Translations under genes and position numbers: made by a program
The notes under the pieces: model-generated
Database searches by the model: none
Told to the model about the DNA's origin: nothing
Seen by the model: the letters and a program-made list of their open reading frames with translations, nothing else
Source of the DNA: Verrucomicrobiota bacterium
GTDB taxonomy: Bacteria; Verrucomicrobiota; Verrucomicrobiia; Verrucomicrobiales; Akkermansiaceae
DNA length: 7,896 bases
Direction: 5' to 3'
Assembly: GCA_026397695.1 (NCBI GenBank)
Contig: JAPLUJ010000697.1
Location: forward strand, 1-7,896
In this document: piece after piece, positions 1 to 5,963 of the stretch
How the letters are laid out: each line of letters opens with the position of its first letter
How positions within the stretch are numbered: position 1 is the first letter of the stretch

Positions 1-179
1 CCATCTGCATCGGGGAAAATCCGCATCTTCGCGGTTTTGGCGGCCAGCCATTGCACATCCGCGGAAGTGTCGCCCTGCGCCACACCTAACAGCACCAGCA
101 AGCCCGCGCCGATGCGCGAAACTTCGCGCCCGTCAACCACCACCGCCGCCTCCAGCACCCGTTGGATGACCGCTCGCAT
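1..179 (-). CDS. dtd: D-aminoacyl-tRNA deacylase, N-terminal part (cut by window edge)
   Basis: Reading the minus strand from the ATG at 179-177 gives 59 codons beginning [17 protein letters not shown], followed by [14 protein letters not shown] and MRIFPDADG. These match the start of the Dtd family closely (MxAxIQRV, then [10 protein letters not shown], then RIFxDxxG). The enzyme hydrolyses D-amino acids (and glycine on tRNA-Ala) from mischarged tRNAs in the cytoplasm. The catalytic SQFTL segment and the Gly-cisPro motif lie beyond the left edge, so activity cannot be judged. The gene starts 19 bases after the stop of the exported coiled-coil gene on the same strand and could be co-transcribed with it. 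No Shine-Dalgarno motif precedes the ATG. Identity is close to certain. Confidence 0.93.
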   Translation of the reverse strand, partial: MRAVIQRVLEAAVVVDGREVSRIGAGLLVLLGVAQGDTSADVQWLAAKTAKMRIFPDAD

Positions 180-198
180 GGTGTCTATAATGCGCAAC

Positions 199-783
199 TC
201 ACTGTGGCTGCTCGTTCCCTGGATTGGGCGCATCCTGATCATGTGGATTCGGCCGCATCGGACGCACGGGCCGCCCCCCCGGTGGCATCTGAGGTGGCGG
301 TGCATCCTGAGGTGGCTGCGCTTGCGGTGTGTGGGGAGGTTGGGGGCTGTGTTTGGGGGTACGATCCGCCTTCAGGTCGCGGACTTGGTTGCGGAGTTCC
401 TCCAATTCGCGGCGGAGTTGATTCAATTCATTCTTGAGCGCGGCGACGGCATCGGGACGATTGTCATTACGGGAAGCTTGGCCTTCCGGACGCCGGGATT
501 CGGCCTCGAGGCGTCCGATTTCCGCCTGGGTTTGGGCGGCCATTTTCTCGAATCCTGCGGCTTGGAGAAGCTCTGCGGCTTGGCGCAGGTGTTGGATTTT
601 CGCAGCGGGGGGCTGACCGGCGCGATCCGGGGCATGTTTGTCGGTTTGACGTTCGGGTGGTGGTGGGGGCTCTGGATGGCGGTTGTCCCTTTCCTGCGCG
701 GAGAGGTTCACGGGATTCATCAGGAAGCCGACGAGCGCGGCTGTGCTCAGGATGTTCGGGCGGAAAAATCGTGGTGTTTTCAT
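199..783 (-). CDS. exported coiled-coil protein with proline-rich flanks, function unknown
   Basis: The product is 194 aa if started at the ATG at 783. The frame stays open upstream to 867, but this start places a normal signal peptide at the N-terminus: [10 protein letters not shown], then a hydrophobic stretch at about residues 10-22, then LSAQ with likely cleavage near residue 29. After it come a Pro/Gln/Arg-rich segment (38-60), a helical stretch of Ala/Gln/Glu (61-100), a heptad-like coiled coil (about 113-140, [15 protein letters not shown]) and a Pro-rich tail to the end. I recognise no catalytic motif and no named family. The coiled coil and Pro-rich linkers suggest an extracytoplasmic structural or scaffolding protein, which is an inference. 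It precedes dtd on the minus strand and diverges from fabD across a 116-base gap. Confidence 0.72.
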   Translation of the reverse strand: MKTPRFFRPNILSTAALVGFLMNPVNLSAQERDNRHPEPPPPPERQTDKHAPDRAGQPPAAKIQHLRQAAELLQAAGFEKMAAQTQAEIGRLEAESRRPEGQASRNDNRPDAVAALKNELNQLRRELEELRNQVRDLKADRTPKHSPQPPHTPQAQPPQDAPPPQMPPGGRPVRPMRPNPHDQDAPNPGNEQPQ

Positions 784-899
784 GGCAGTGGGATGGATTG
801 CGTGCAACGGGGCTTGGGTGAAACCCCGGAACGGTCGTAAAGTTTTGCCCATAATTCCTCTTTGCACACCGGACGCATTCCCCTAGACATCCGCTCGAC

Positions 900-1826
900 A
901 TGAGTCAAATCGTTCTTCTTTTCTCCGGACAAGGTGCCCAGAAAACGGGCATGGGCAAGGACTTCGTGGAAACTTCCGCCACAGCCCGCGACATGGCCGC
1001 CAAGGCCGATCAAACCCTTGGATTCGCGCTTTCGGAAATCATGTTCGAGGGGCCTGATGAGGTGCTCGCGAAAACCTCCCGATGCCAACCCGCGCTTTAC
1101 CTCCATGGCTTGATGGCGCTCGCGTTGATCCGCGAGCGGTTGCCGAATCTCACTCCAGTTGCCGCCGCCGGACTGTCGCTCGGCGAGTTCACCGCCCATG
1201 CCGCCGCCGGAACATTCACGTTTGAGGACGGCCTGCGCATCGTCGGCAAGCGCGGTGTTTTCATGGAAGAAGCCTGTCTTGCCAGCGAAGGTGCCATGGC
1301 CGCATTGATCGGCGGTGAGGAAGACCAGATCCGGGCGCTCGCCGCTGCGGTGGATGTGGATATCGCCAACTTCAACGCTCCCGGCCAGATCGTGCTTTCC
1401 GGCACCGTTCAGCGCATCGCCGCGGTGTTAGCCAGAGCCAAGGAATTCGGCATCCGCCGCGCCATCAAACTCAATGTCGCGGGGGCCTATCACTCGCGCC
1501 TGATGCGTAGCGCCCAAGACCAGTTGGCTGCCGAACTGACCGGTCTGTCGATCCGCAAGCCCGCCCTACCCGTCGTCTGCAACTTTGCGGCGACTGTGGT
1601 GTCCGAGGCCGCCGGGATCCGCTCGATGCTCGAACAACAGGTCACCGGATCGGTCCGCTGGACCGCTTCGATCCAGGCACTTGCCGCCATGGGACACCGC
1701 CAATTCCTTGAACTAGGTCCCGGGAAAGTCATTGCCGGCTTGGTCGCGAAAATCGATAAAGACCTCGTTGTTCATTCGGTGGAGGATCTGCCGAGCCTGG
1801 AAACCGCCGTTGCAGCACTCTCCTGA
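900..1826 (+). CDS. fabD: malonyl-CoA:ACP transacylase
   Basis: The 308-aa product has the full set of FabD marks. These are the oxyanion-hole GQGAQ motif at residues 10-14, the nucleophile elbow GLSLGE with Ser93, the malonyl-carboxylate-binding Arg118 in GKRGVF, and the catalytic His198 in GAYHSRLM. Near the C-terminus are the VTGSVRW segment and LELGPGKVIAGL. It moves the malonyl group from CoA to the acyl carrier protein, the entry step to fatty-acid elongation, in the cytoplasm. The elbow has Leu where E. coli has His (GHSLGE), a variant I believe occurs in other phyla. Length is normal (about 310). It stands alone here: the other fab genes are not adjacent, and the gene upstream is divergent. 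No Shine-Dalgarno motif is seen before the ATG. Confidence 0.96.
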   Translation: MSQIVLLFSGQGAQKTGMGKDFVETSATARDMAAKADQTLGFALSEIMFEGPDEVLAKTSRCQPALYLHGLMALALIRERLPNLTPVAAAGLSLGEFTAHAAAGTFTFEDGLRIVGKRGVFMEEACLASEGAMAALIGGEEDQIRALAAAVDVDIANFNAPGQIVLSGTVQRIAAVLARAKEFGIRRAIKLNVAGAYHSRLMRSAQDQLAAELTGLSIRKPALPVVCNFAATVVSEAAGIRSMLEQQVTGSVRWTASIQALAAMGHRQFLELGPGKVIAGLVAKIDKDLVVHSVEDLPSLETAVAALS

Positions 1827-1919
1827 AAAAATCTCCGGGAAATATTTCCGCCGCAGGTCAAAAAATGTGTTGCGCACAAACGGGCGGCCCCATAGCGTCC
1901 GCCCCACCGAACAGGACAT

Positions 1920-1996
1920 GGAGCGGTAGCTCAGTTGGTTAGAGCGCCAGCCTGTCACGTTGGAGGCCGCGGGTTCAAGTCCCGTCCGTTCCGCCA
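1920..1996 (+). tRNA. tRNA-Asp (anticodon GTC)
   Basis: The cloverleaf folds fully. The acceptor stem is GGAGCGG (1920-1926) with CCGTTCC (1986-1992), including one G-T pair. The D stem is GCTC/GAGC (1929-1932/1942-1945). The anticodon stem is CCAGC/GTTGG (1947-1951/1959-1963) around the loop CTGTCAC, with anticodon GTC at 1954-1956. The T arm is GCGGG-TTCAAGT-CCCGT (1969-1985). The discriminator base is G1993, as expected for aspartate, and CCA is encoded at 1994-1996. It decodes GAC and GAU. Confidence 0.97.
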
Positions 1997-2005
1997 TCCT
2001 GTTCG

Positions 2006-2037
2006 AAAAATCCACCCCGCCAGCAATGGCGGTTGGT
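2006..2037 (-). terminator. intrinsic terminator of the cysE-lipoprotein pair
   Basis: Read on the minus strand just after the lipoprotein stop (2045-2043), a stem CCGCCA/TGGCGG (2032-2027 with 2022-2017) encloses the loop TTGC. It is extended by ACC/GGT pairs (2037-2035 with 2016-2014) across a two-base bulge. Two G and an A/T base follow, then a run of five T (2010-2006). On the plus strand the same stem has no T run, so it is unlikely to serve the tRNA. The end of the T run lies 10 bases from the 3' end of the convergent tRNA gene. Confidence 0.62.
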
Positions 2038-2042
2038 ATGGG

Positions 2043-3035
2043 TTAGGGATCCAAGCACTTCCAGACACGCTTCACGGACACCTTGACGGAACCCTGGCCC
2101 CGGCTCACGAGGCCGCCCCGACCGCCGGATTTGAAGGATTGGATGGTGTCCAGTTCCTCCTTGAGAATTATCGGATAGACCAGCGAGAGCCAGATTTTTC
2201 CAGATTGGATGGTGACCTCCTCGTCGATGAAGCGGCCTTCGAAATCCGGGAATGACTTGCGTGTGTAGTCGCCGGAGATCGCGAACACGCCGCAGGGATG
2301 TCCTTCCACGGGTTCGAAGGATTCGAGCTTGAGCGTCAACGAGCCCTTCGCATTCCCGGCTAACAGCATGGGCAGGGCGTCGCCGGTCACGACCAGTGGG
2401 TCCCCCACCTTGAAGCGGTGCTTCGCGAACCACAACGGCCGCGATGCCAACGCGTTTTCTATCAGAAGCTGATCAAACACCGGAGCCAGTTCCTGCACCA
2501 GCGCCGCAGCCCGGAAATCACCGCGTTGATCCGCCCCCCAGGATTTGCCGGTCTTGCGGAAGGTCACGGGCTGGGCGGCGGACGACGGCGCCTGGGTCGC
2601 CTTGGGCGCGGTGTTTTGCTTTGCCTCCGGCTTGTCGGAGACGGGCAACGCAAAATCCGCTTGTTCGAGAGTGTAGCGGATCATGTCGCCCACACGTTTG
2701 AATTGAGTGAGGGTGGTCTGGGTGCCCTTCAACACATCCGCCTGCTTGCCGATGGCGGACGACTGATAGAACCGGCCGGACATTTCATGGCGGCGCGTGA
2801 TGGTCACTTCGAGATGCGATGGAAACGGCAAATCCTTGCGGAAAACCGCCCCTTCAGCGGTTTGATCGACGAGTTGCTGAAGTTGTGCGTCCACCTTGGA
2901 ACTCTCGCGGTCATCGGCTTGCCCGGTGATTTTGTCCTTCATCGCAATCGATGATTTGGCGGCAAGGCTTTTCACCTTGTCGCACGAGGCGGCTACAATA
3001 ACGACGAGCAGGAGGGTGATGAGTCTGGCTGGCAT
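2043..3035 (-). CDS. predicted lipoprotein, function unknown
   Basis: The product is 330 aa. The N-terminus MPARLITLLLVVIVAASCDK has a short basic start, a hydrophobic core and a lipobox-like AASC with Cys18, so export and lipid attachment are likely, although the -3 residue is Ala rather than the preferred Leu. The mature protein has a mixed alpha/beta N-terminal part (about 45-130, including a beta-rich HLEVTITRRHEM stretch). An Ala/Pro/Gln/Lys low-complexity linker (about 132-155) separates it from a beta-rich C-terminal part with SLTLKLESFEP and GVFAISGDYTRK. I recognise no family. The ATG follows the cysE stop by four bases, so the two genes are almost certainly one transcript, ended by the terminator at 2037-2006. 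A link to serine or cysteine metabolism rests on position alone. Confidence 0.78.
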   Translation of the reverse strand: MPARLITLLLVVIVAASCDKVKSLAAKSSIAMKDKITGQADDRESSKVDAQLQQLVDQTAEGAVFRKDLPFPSHLEVTITRRHEMSGRFYQSSAIGKQADVLKGTQTTLTQFKRVGDMIRYTLEQADFALPVSDKPEAKQNTAPKATQAPSSAAQPVTFRKTGKSWGADQRGDFRAAALVQELAPVFDQLLIENALASRPLWFAKHRFKVGDPLVVTGDALPMLLAGNAKGSLTLKLESFEPVEGHPCGVFAISGDYTRKSFPDFEGRFIDEEVTIQSGKIWLSLVYPIILKEELDTIQSFKSGGRGGLVSRGQGSVKVSVKRVWKCLDP

Positions 3036-3039
3036 GTTG

Positions 3040-3857
3040 TTAGGCGGTTTTACCGCAGTTGAGGTTCTGGTTCATTTCGATCGCCGGATTAAGTTCGCTG
3101 GATTCTCCGACGATGACGGCCGGCACGCCCGCGACGGTGGTGTGGGGTGGCACATCGTTGAGCACCACGCTGCCGGCCCCCACTTTCGCGCCGGTGCCGA
3201 TTTCCACCCGGCCGAGGATTTTCGCGCCCGCGCCGAGCAGCACTCCGGAGCGGATGATCGGATGGCGTTCGCCCGCCATTTTGCCGGTGCCGCCGAGCGT
3301 GACTTCATGCAGGATCGACACATCGTCTTCGATGATGGCCGTTTCGCCTACGACAAAGGAAGTGGCGTGGTCGAGGAAGATGCCGCAGCCGATGCGGGCG
3401 GCCGGATGGATGTCCACGGCGAAGGATTCGCTGGCGATGCTTTGCAAGTAAAGCGCCAGCCAGCGCCGTCCACCGTGCCGAAAAAGAGCAGCGGCTCTAA
3501 CAGCGAGAAGCAGGCGGCATCCCGTTCGAACATGGCGAGCATGTCGCGCATCACGCGGGGAACGATGTGCGGATACTTGGCGAAAACGTCGGTGAAAAGT
3601 TGTTCCATGGTGTCCCGGGGCATGTCCTCGCGTGCCATGCGCCGGGCCAGATGGGCACCCAATGCGGCAGCGAGCGTGGCGCGCGAGAGGATCACATCGT
3701 CCACCAATTGCTGCAGCGTCGGCTCTTCGGCGACCATGCGCCGGGCCTCACCGCGCAACGATTCCCAGGCATTCCCGAGGTCCACGGATTTTCCGGTGCA
3801 CAGTTTATCGGCATTCATGCTCGCCGGTTGGGTTGCGGTCTGTTGGGATTGGCTCAT
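3040..3857 (-). pseudogene. cysE: serine O-acetyltransferase, frame-broken
   Basis: CysE acetylates L-serine with acetyl-CoA, the first step of cysteine synthesis. Two frames together carry the family. From the ATG at 3857 the first encodes the helical N-terminal domain (NAWESLRGEARRM to EPLLFF, 126 residues, ending at 3480). Read on, it gives 43 unrelated residues and stops at 3348. The second frame, joined at about 3480, encodes RRWLALYLQ, VDIHPAARIG, FLDHATSFVVGE and the hexapeptide-repeat left-handed beta-helix to the stop at 3040. The catalytic Asp (DIHP) and His (DHAT) are present. Against E. coli CysE, which I recall as PLLYL-KGFHALQAYR-NQGRRALAIFLQ, about 15 residues are missing at the junction. 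The frame change requires a loss of 1 modulo 3 nucleotides, so 46 nt fits both observations. A real deletion, an assembly error or, less likely, recoding could explain this. The C-terminal isoleucine that docks CysK in E. coli is absent. An alternative start is Met14 at 3818. Confidence 0.85.
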
Positions 3858-4269
3858 GAAAATATCGCAGAAATTGGAATACGCATGCCGGGCGTTGGCG
3901 CAGCTCGCGCAACACCATGACGGACGAACTCTTACACGTCTTGAGGACTTAGCGCAACGAGAAGCCGTCTCGGCGAACTTTCTAGTGCAAATTCTCAACG
4001 ATCTCCGCCGCGCCGGCCTCGTCGAGAGCCGCCGCGGCAAGTCCGGCGGCTACCTGCTCGCCCGCATGCCGGCCGCCATCACCCTGCGTCATGTGGTGGA
4101 TGCCGTGGACCCTTCGTTGCTCCAATGCTCGGTGGCCCGCGAAGGCGAATCCGGCCAGTCCGTCCGCCACGCCTGGGATCAGATTTCCTCAGCCCTCCAG
4201 CAGGCGCTTGATTCCATCAATCTGGAGACCCTCGCTCATAATCCTGGCGGACCGATGTTTCACATCTGA
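3856..4269 (+). CDS. Rrf2-family transcriptional regulator
   Basis: The product is 137 aa. The start MKISQKLEYACRALAQLA matches the Rrf2 N-terminus, and this fixes the ATG at 3856 although the frame stays open far upstream across cysE. The winged helix spans about residues 26-70, with the hallmark NFLVQILNDLRRAGLVESRRGKSGGYLLAR region (43-70: recognition helix, then the GKSGGY wing). IscR binds its [2Fe-2S] cluster with three closely spaced Cys. Here only Cys91 lies in that region (plus Cys11 in helix 1), so a standard IscR cluster is unlikely. Family members include IscR, NsrR, RsrR and the cysteine regulator CymR. Its head-to-head position with cysE suggests control of cysteine synthesis and of itself, an inference. 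Its start codon overlaps that of cysE. Confidence 0.9.
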   Translation: MKISQKLEYACRALAQLAQHHDGRTLTRLEDLAQREAVSANFLVQILNDLRRAGLVESRRGKSGGYLLARMPAAITLRHVVDAVDPSLLQCSVAREGESGQSVRHAWDQISSALQQALDSINLETLAHNPGGPMFHI

Positions 4270-4346
4270 GATGGTCTCTTCCGACCTGTGATTGCGCCAC
4301 CCGGCAATGCCGCAAAACGAGCGTTCGGTGGCTTTATTAAGAAAAG

Positions 4347-4352
4347 TAAAAT
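4347..4352 (+). promoter_or_regulatory. possible -10 element for the coiled-coil gene pair
   Basis: The gap between the rrf2 stop (4269) and the next gene holds the only AT-rich island nearby (about 4332-4360). TAAAAT at 4347-4352 resembles a sigma-70 -10 box. A -35 box 17 bases upstream (TTCGGT, 4324-4329) is poor. This is a weak prediction, made mainly because a promoter is expected here. Confidence 0.28.
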
Positions 4353-4416
4353 ATTTTGTTGGATGAATGAAGTGGTTTATGGTAAAGCGCGCGCATCTTT
4401 CCAACCACCCGCACCC

Positions 4417-5049
4417 ATGGCTACCGCTACCGAACACACCCACCACCTTAGAATCCGTTCGACACAAATGGAAATGCAGCCCTCCGGCCTGGCTGATCGC
4501 ACCGAGGATTACGACCGCAAACTCAAGGATGCCCAAGAGGAATTGGATCGCATCCAAGAGCAACGCGAGCATCTGGAACGCCAGAAACAAGAACTCGAGG
4601 AACTGACAAACCGCAAACGCGCCTTCGTGACCCATCAGACCGAACTGACGGAAAAGCTCACCTCGTCGCTCACGCTCATCGATCGCGTCTTGTTTGAAAT
4701 CCGCAACGAGGCCGAGGATGTCGAGCAGTGCCGCACCTGCTTCGCCGCCCACCTCGACAAAATCCAGAAATTCAACCCTGATAACTGGACCCGCGAAAAC
4801 CTCTCCGACAAACTGGAGCGGGCAACCATGGCCATTGATCTTGCCGAAGACGACTATGACCAGGCCGCCGCGCATTTCGAAGGGAGTCGCAGCGGAGCGA
4901 TTTTCGGGCGGGCGTCCAAACGCAAGCGGGTTCACAAAAACCACGCGGCGGCATCCGAATTCATGTCCAATCTCCGCAACGGCTTTGCCTTCAATCTGCC
5001 GGTGTTCGTCCTCGGCGGCGTGGCACTTGTTATCTATCTGTTAAAATAA
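4417..5049 (+). CDS. coiled-coil protein with C-terminal membrane anchor, function unknown
   Basis: The product is 210 aa from the ATG at 4417. The frame is open from 4288, with another ATG at 4363. I chose 4417 because the residues encoded before it look unlike a protein start and include the AT-rich promoter-like island, but 4363 remains possible. After a short polar N-terminus, a charged coiled coil runs from about residue 28 to 70 (EELDRIQEQREHLERQKQEL). A further helical region follows to about 155, with a CRTC pair at 105-108. A basic patch (KRKRVHKNH, 168-176) precedes a single hydrophobic segment (LPVFVLGGVALVIYLL, 194-209), and one Lys ends the chain. There is no signal peptide, so a tail-anchored inner-membrane protein with a cytoplasmic coiled coil is the likely topology. 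I recognise no family. It lies 15 bases before a second gene of the same design. Confidence 0.75.
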   Translation: MATATEHTHHLRIRSTQMEMQPSGLADRTEDYDRKLKDAQEELDRIQEQREHLERQKQELEELTNRKRAFVTHQTELTEKLTSSLTLIDRVLFEIRNEAEDVEQCRTCFAAHLDKIQKFNPDNWTRENLSDKLERATMAIDLAEDDYDQAAAHFEGSRSGAIFGRASKRKRVHKNHAAASEFMSNLRNGFAFNLPVFVLGGVALVIYLLK

Positions 5050-5064
5050 CCGCCACGTCCCGCC

Positions 5065-5388
5065 ATGAGCCGCAACACCCGCAGCATGGAAGAACTGGAG
5101 TTGGCTAAAATCCGCGAAACGGAACTACAACTCCTCAAACGCGAGAGGGAATCCGCTGAAATCCGCGAAAGAATCGCCCGCGAACGCCGCGAAAGCGATG
5201 TCACGATGCCGCCGCTTGAAGGCATCCAAGACCGCAAGGATAGAATCCAGCATGAACAGTCGTTCTCTCGCGGCGAAGTCGTCAACATCCTGCGCACCCA
5301 GAACCGCAGCCTCATGCTGCTGCTGCTGCTAGTCACCGCCACCTGCACGCTCGTCTGGTGGGGCTTCACACTCATGCAGGGCGGTTAG
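5065..5388 (+). CDS. small coiled-coil protein with C-terminal membrane anchor, function unknown
   Basis: The product is 107 aa. Residues 7-45 form a highly charged helix rich in Glu and Arg (LLKRERESAEIRERIARERR), likely a coiled coil. A short loop and a second helix (about 55-80) follow. A hydrophobic segment at about 83-103 (LMLLLLLVTATCTLVWWGF) then leads to an almost immediate C-terminus (TLMQGG). The design copies that of the gene 15 bases upstream, so the two may be co-translated and may pair through their coiled coils. That is an inference: their sequences are not obviously homologous. The stop TAG (5386-5388) overlaps the stop TAA of the convergent SET gene. No family was recognised and no terminator is visible. 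Confidence 0.75.
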   Translation: MSRNTRSMEELELAKIRETELQLLKRERESAEIRERIARERRESDVTMPPLEGIQDRKDRIQHEQSFSRGEVVNILRTQNRSLMLLLLLVTATCTLVWWGFTLMQGG

Positions 5389-5954
5389 CGGTGTTGTTTG
5401 CCGCGCTTGGTTTTGAGCAGCGTCTGGAGTTCCGGCCATTGTTCGCGGCTGACGATGTGGCCGACACATTCCGGTTTGCCGCACCGACACGGATGTTCTT
5501 CATAACAATCCACGTCAAAGCCGTAATCATAGGTGAGTTCCTCGTCCGGATGGATGTCGCGCAGCGCGTGAATGAAAATCCGCCGGCCCTCGATCCATGC
5601 CTCGCAATTGGGCGAGCACGAATGGTTGATCAACCGCGCCGTGTTCCATGGCACGTTGCCGTCAATGTCGAAGTTCTTCGAAAGCGTGAAAATATAGACC
5701 GCCGCATCACCGGTTTCCACGGACTTGGCATGCTGGGTCAGCCCCCGGCGTGCGCTCTGGTTTTTATCGATGATTTCGCCGACATACTCGCAGATCCGGG
5801 TTTTTTTCGGGATGAAACATCTGGCATACACCCCGCGACCGTGAATCTCCGACCCGCGAACATCACAGTAGGGGCTCTGCCCCCGCTGCCACAGTGCGAG
5901 CAGTTTGCGGTGGAGAGCTTTCCGCTGCATGACTTGATTGCTGCTTGCCGCCAT
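5385..5954 (-). CDS. SET-domain protein lysine methyltransferase
   Basis: The product is 189 aa, essentially one SET domain with a post-SET tail. Visible motifs are the S-adenosylmethionine-binding HGRGVYA (38-44), EYVGEII (57-62), the pseudoknot motif RLINHSCSPNCE (107-118, with Asn110, His111 and Cys113) and EELTYDYGF (138-146, with the catalytic Tyr). The post-SET CRCGKPEC (156-163) supplies three Cys that, with Cys113, form the zinc site known from eukaryotic SUV39-type enzymes. It should transfer methyl groups from SAM to lysine in a protein. The substrate cannot be read from the sequence. Bacterial homologues occur in chlamydiae and other phyla. It begins nine bases after the stop of an exported-protein gene on the same strand and has no signal peptide, so it is cytoplasmic. 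ATG at 5954 was chosen. Met9 is an alternative. Confidence 0.9.
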   Translation of the reverse strand: MAASSNQVMQRKALHRKLLALWQRGQSPYCDVRGSEIHGRGVYARCFIPKKTRICEYVGEIIDKNQSARRGLTQHAKSVETGDAAVYIFTLSKNFDIDGNVPWNTARLINHSCSPNCEAWIEGRRIFIHALRDIHPDEELTYDYGFDVDCYEEHPCRCGKPECVGHIVSREQWPELQTLLKTKRGKQHR

Positions 5955-5963
5955 GACGTATTT

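Noticed and set aside
37..840. Long plus-strand frame opposite dtd and the exported coiled-coil protein
   Set aside because: Its translation is Arg/Trp-rich with no domain, while the minus strand has a clear Dtd N-terminus and a signal-peptide protein.
1838..1849. Perfect 12-base palindrome GGAAATATTTCC after the fabD stop
   Set aside because: One or two perfect 12-base palindromes are expected by chance in a window this size. On the plus strand it is followed by A rather than T runs, so it is not a fabD terminator.
1870..1898. Possible promoter for the tRNA (TTGCGC with TAGCGT)
   Set aside because: Each box matches the consensus poorly, so the tRNA may equally be read through from fabD.
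3827..3851. Direct repeat of GTTGGG-TTG spaced 15 bases next to the cysE/rrf2 starts, a possible regulator site
   Set aside because: It is inside the Gln/Thr-rich first codons of cysE and is explained by repeated CAA/CCA-type codons. Rrf2 sites are normally inverted, not direct, repeats.
2896..3855. Long plus-strand frame in phase with the Rrf2 gene, running antisense through cysE and the lipoprotein start
   Set aside because: The minus strand carries recognisable CysE sequence and a signal peptide here. The Rrf2 family start at 3856 is clear, and the upstream extension looks like an antisense shadow of GC-rich codons.
4348..4357. Palindrome AAAATATTTT as a possible operator
   Set aside because: Ten-base palindromes are expected several times by chance here, and it lies in a plain AT-rich promoter-like stretch. 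There is no second copy to support it.
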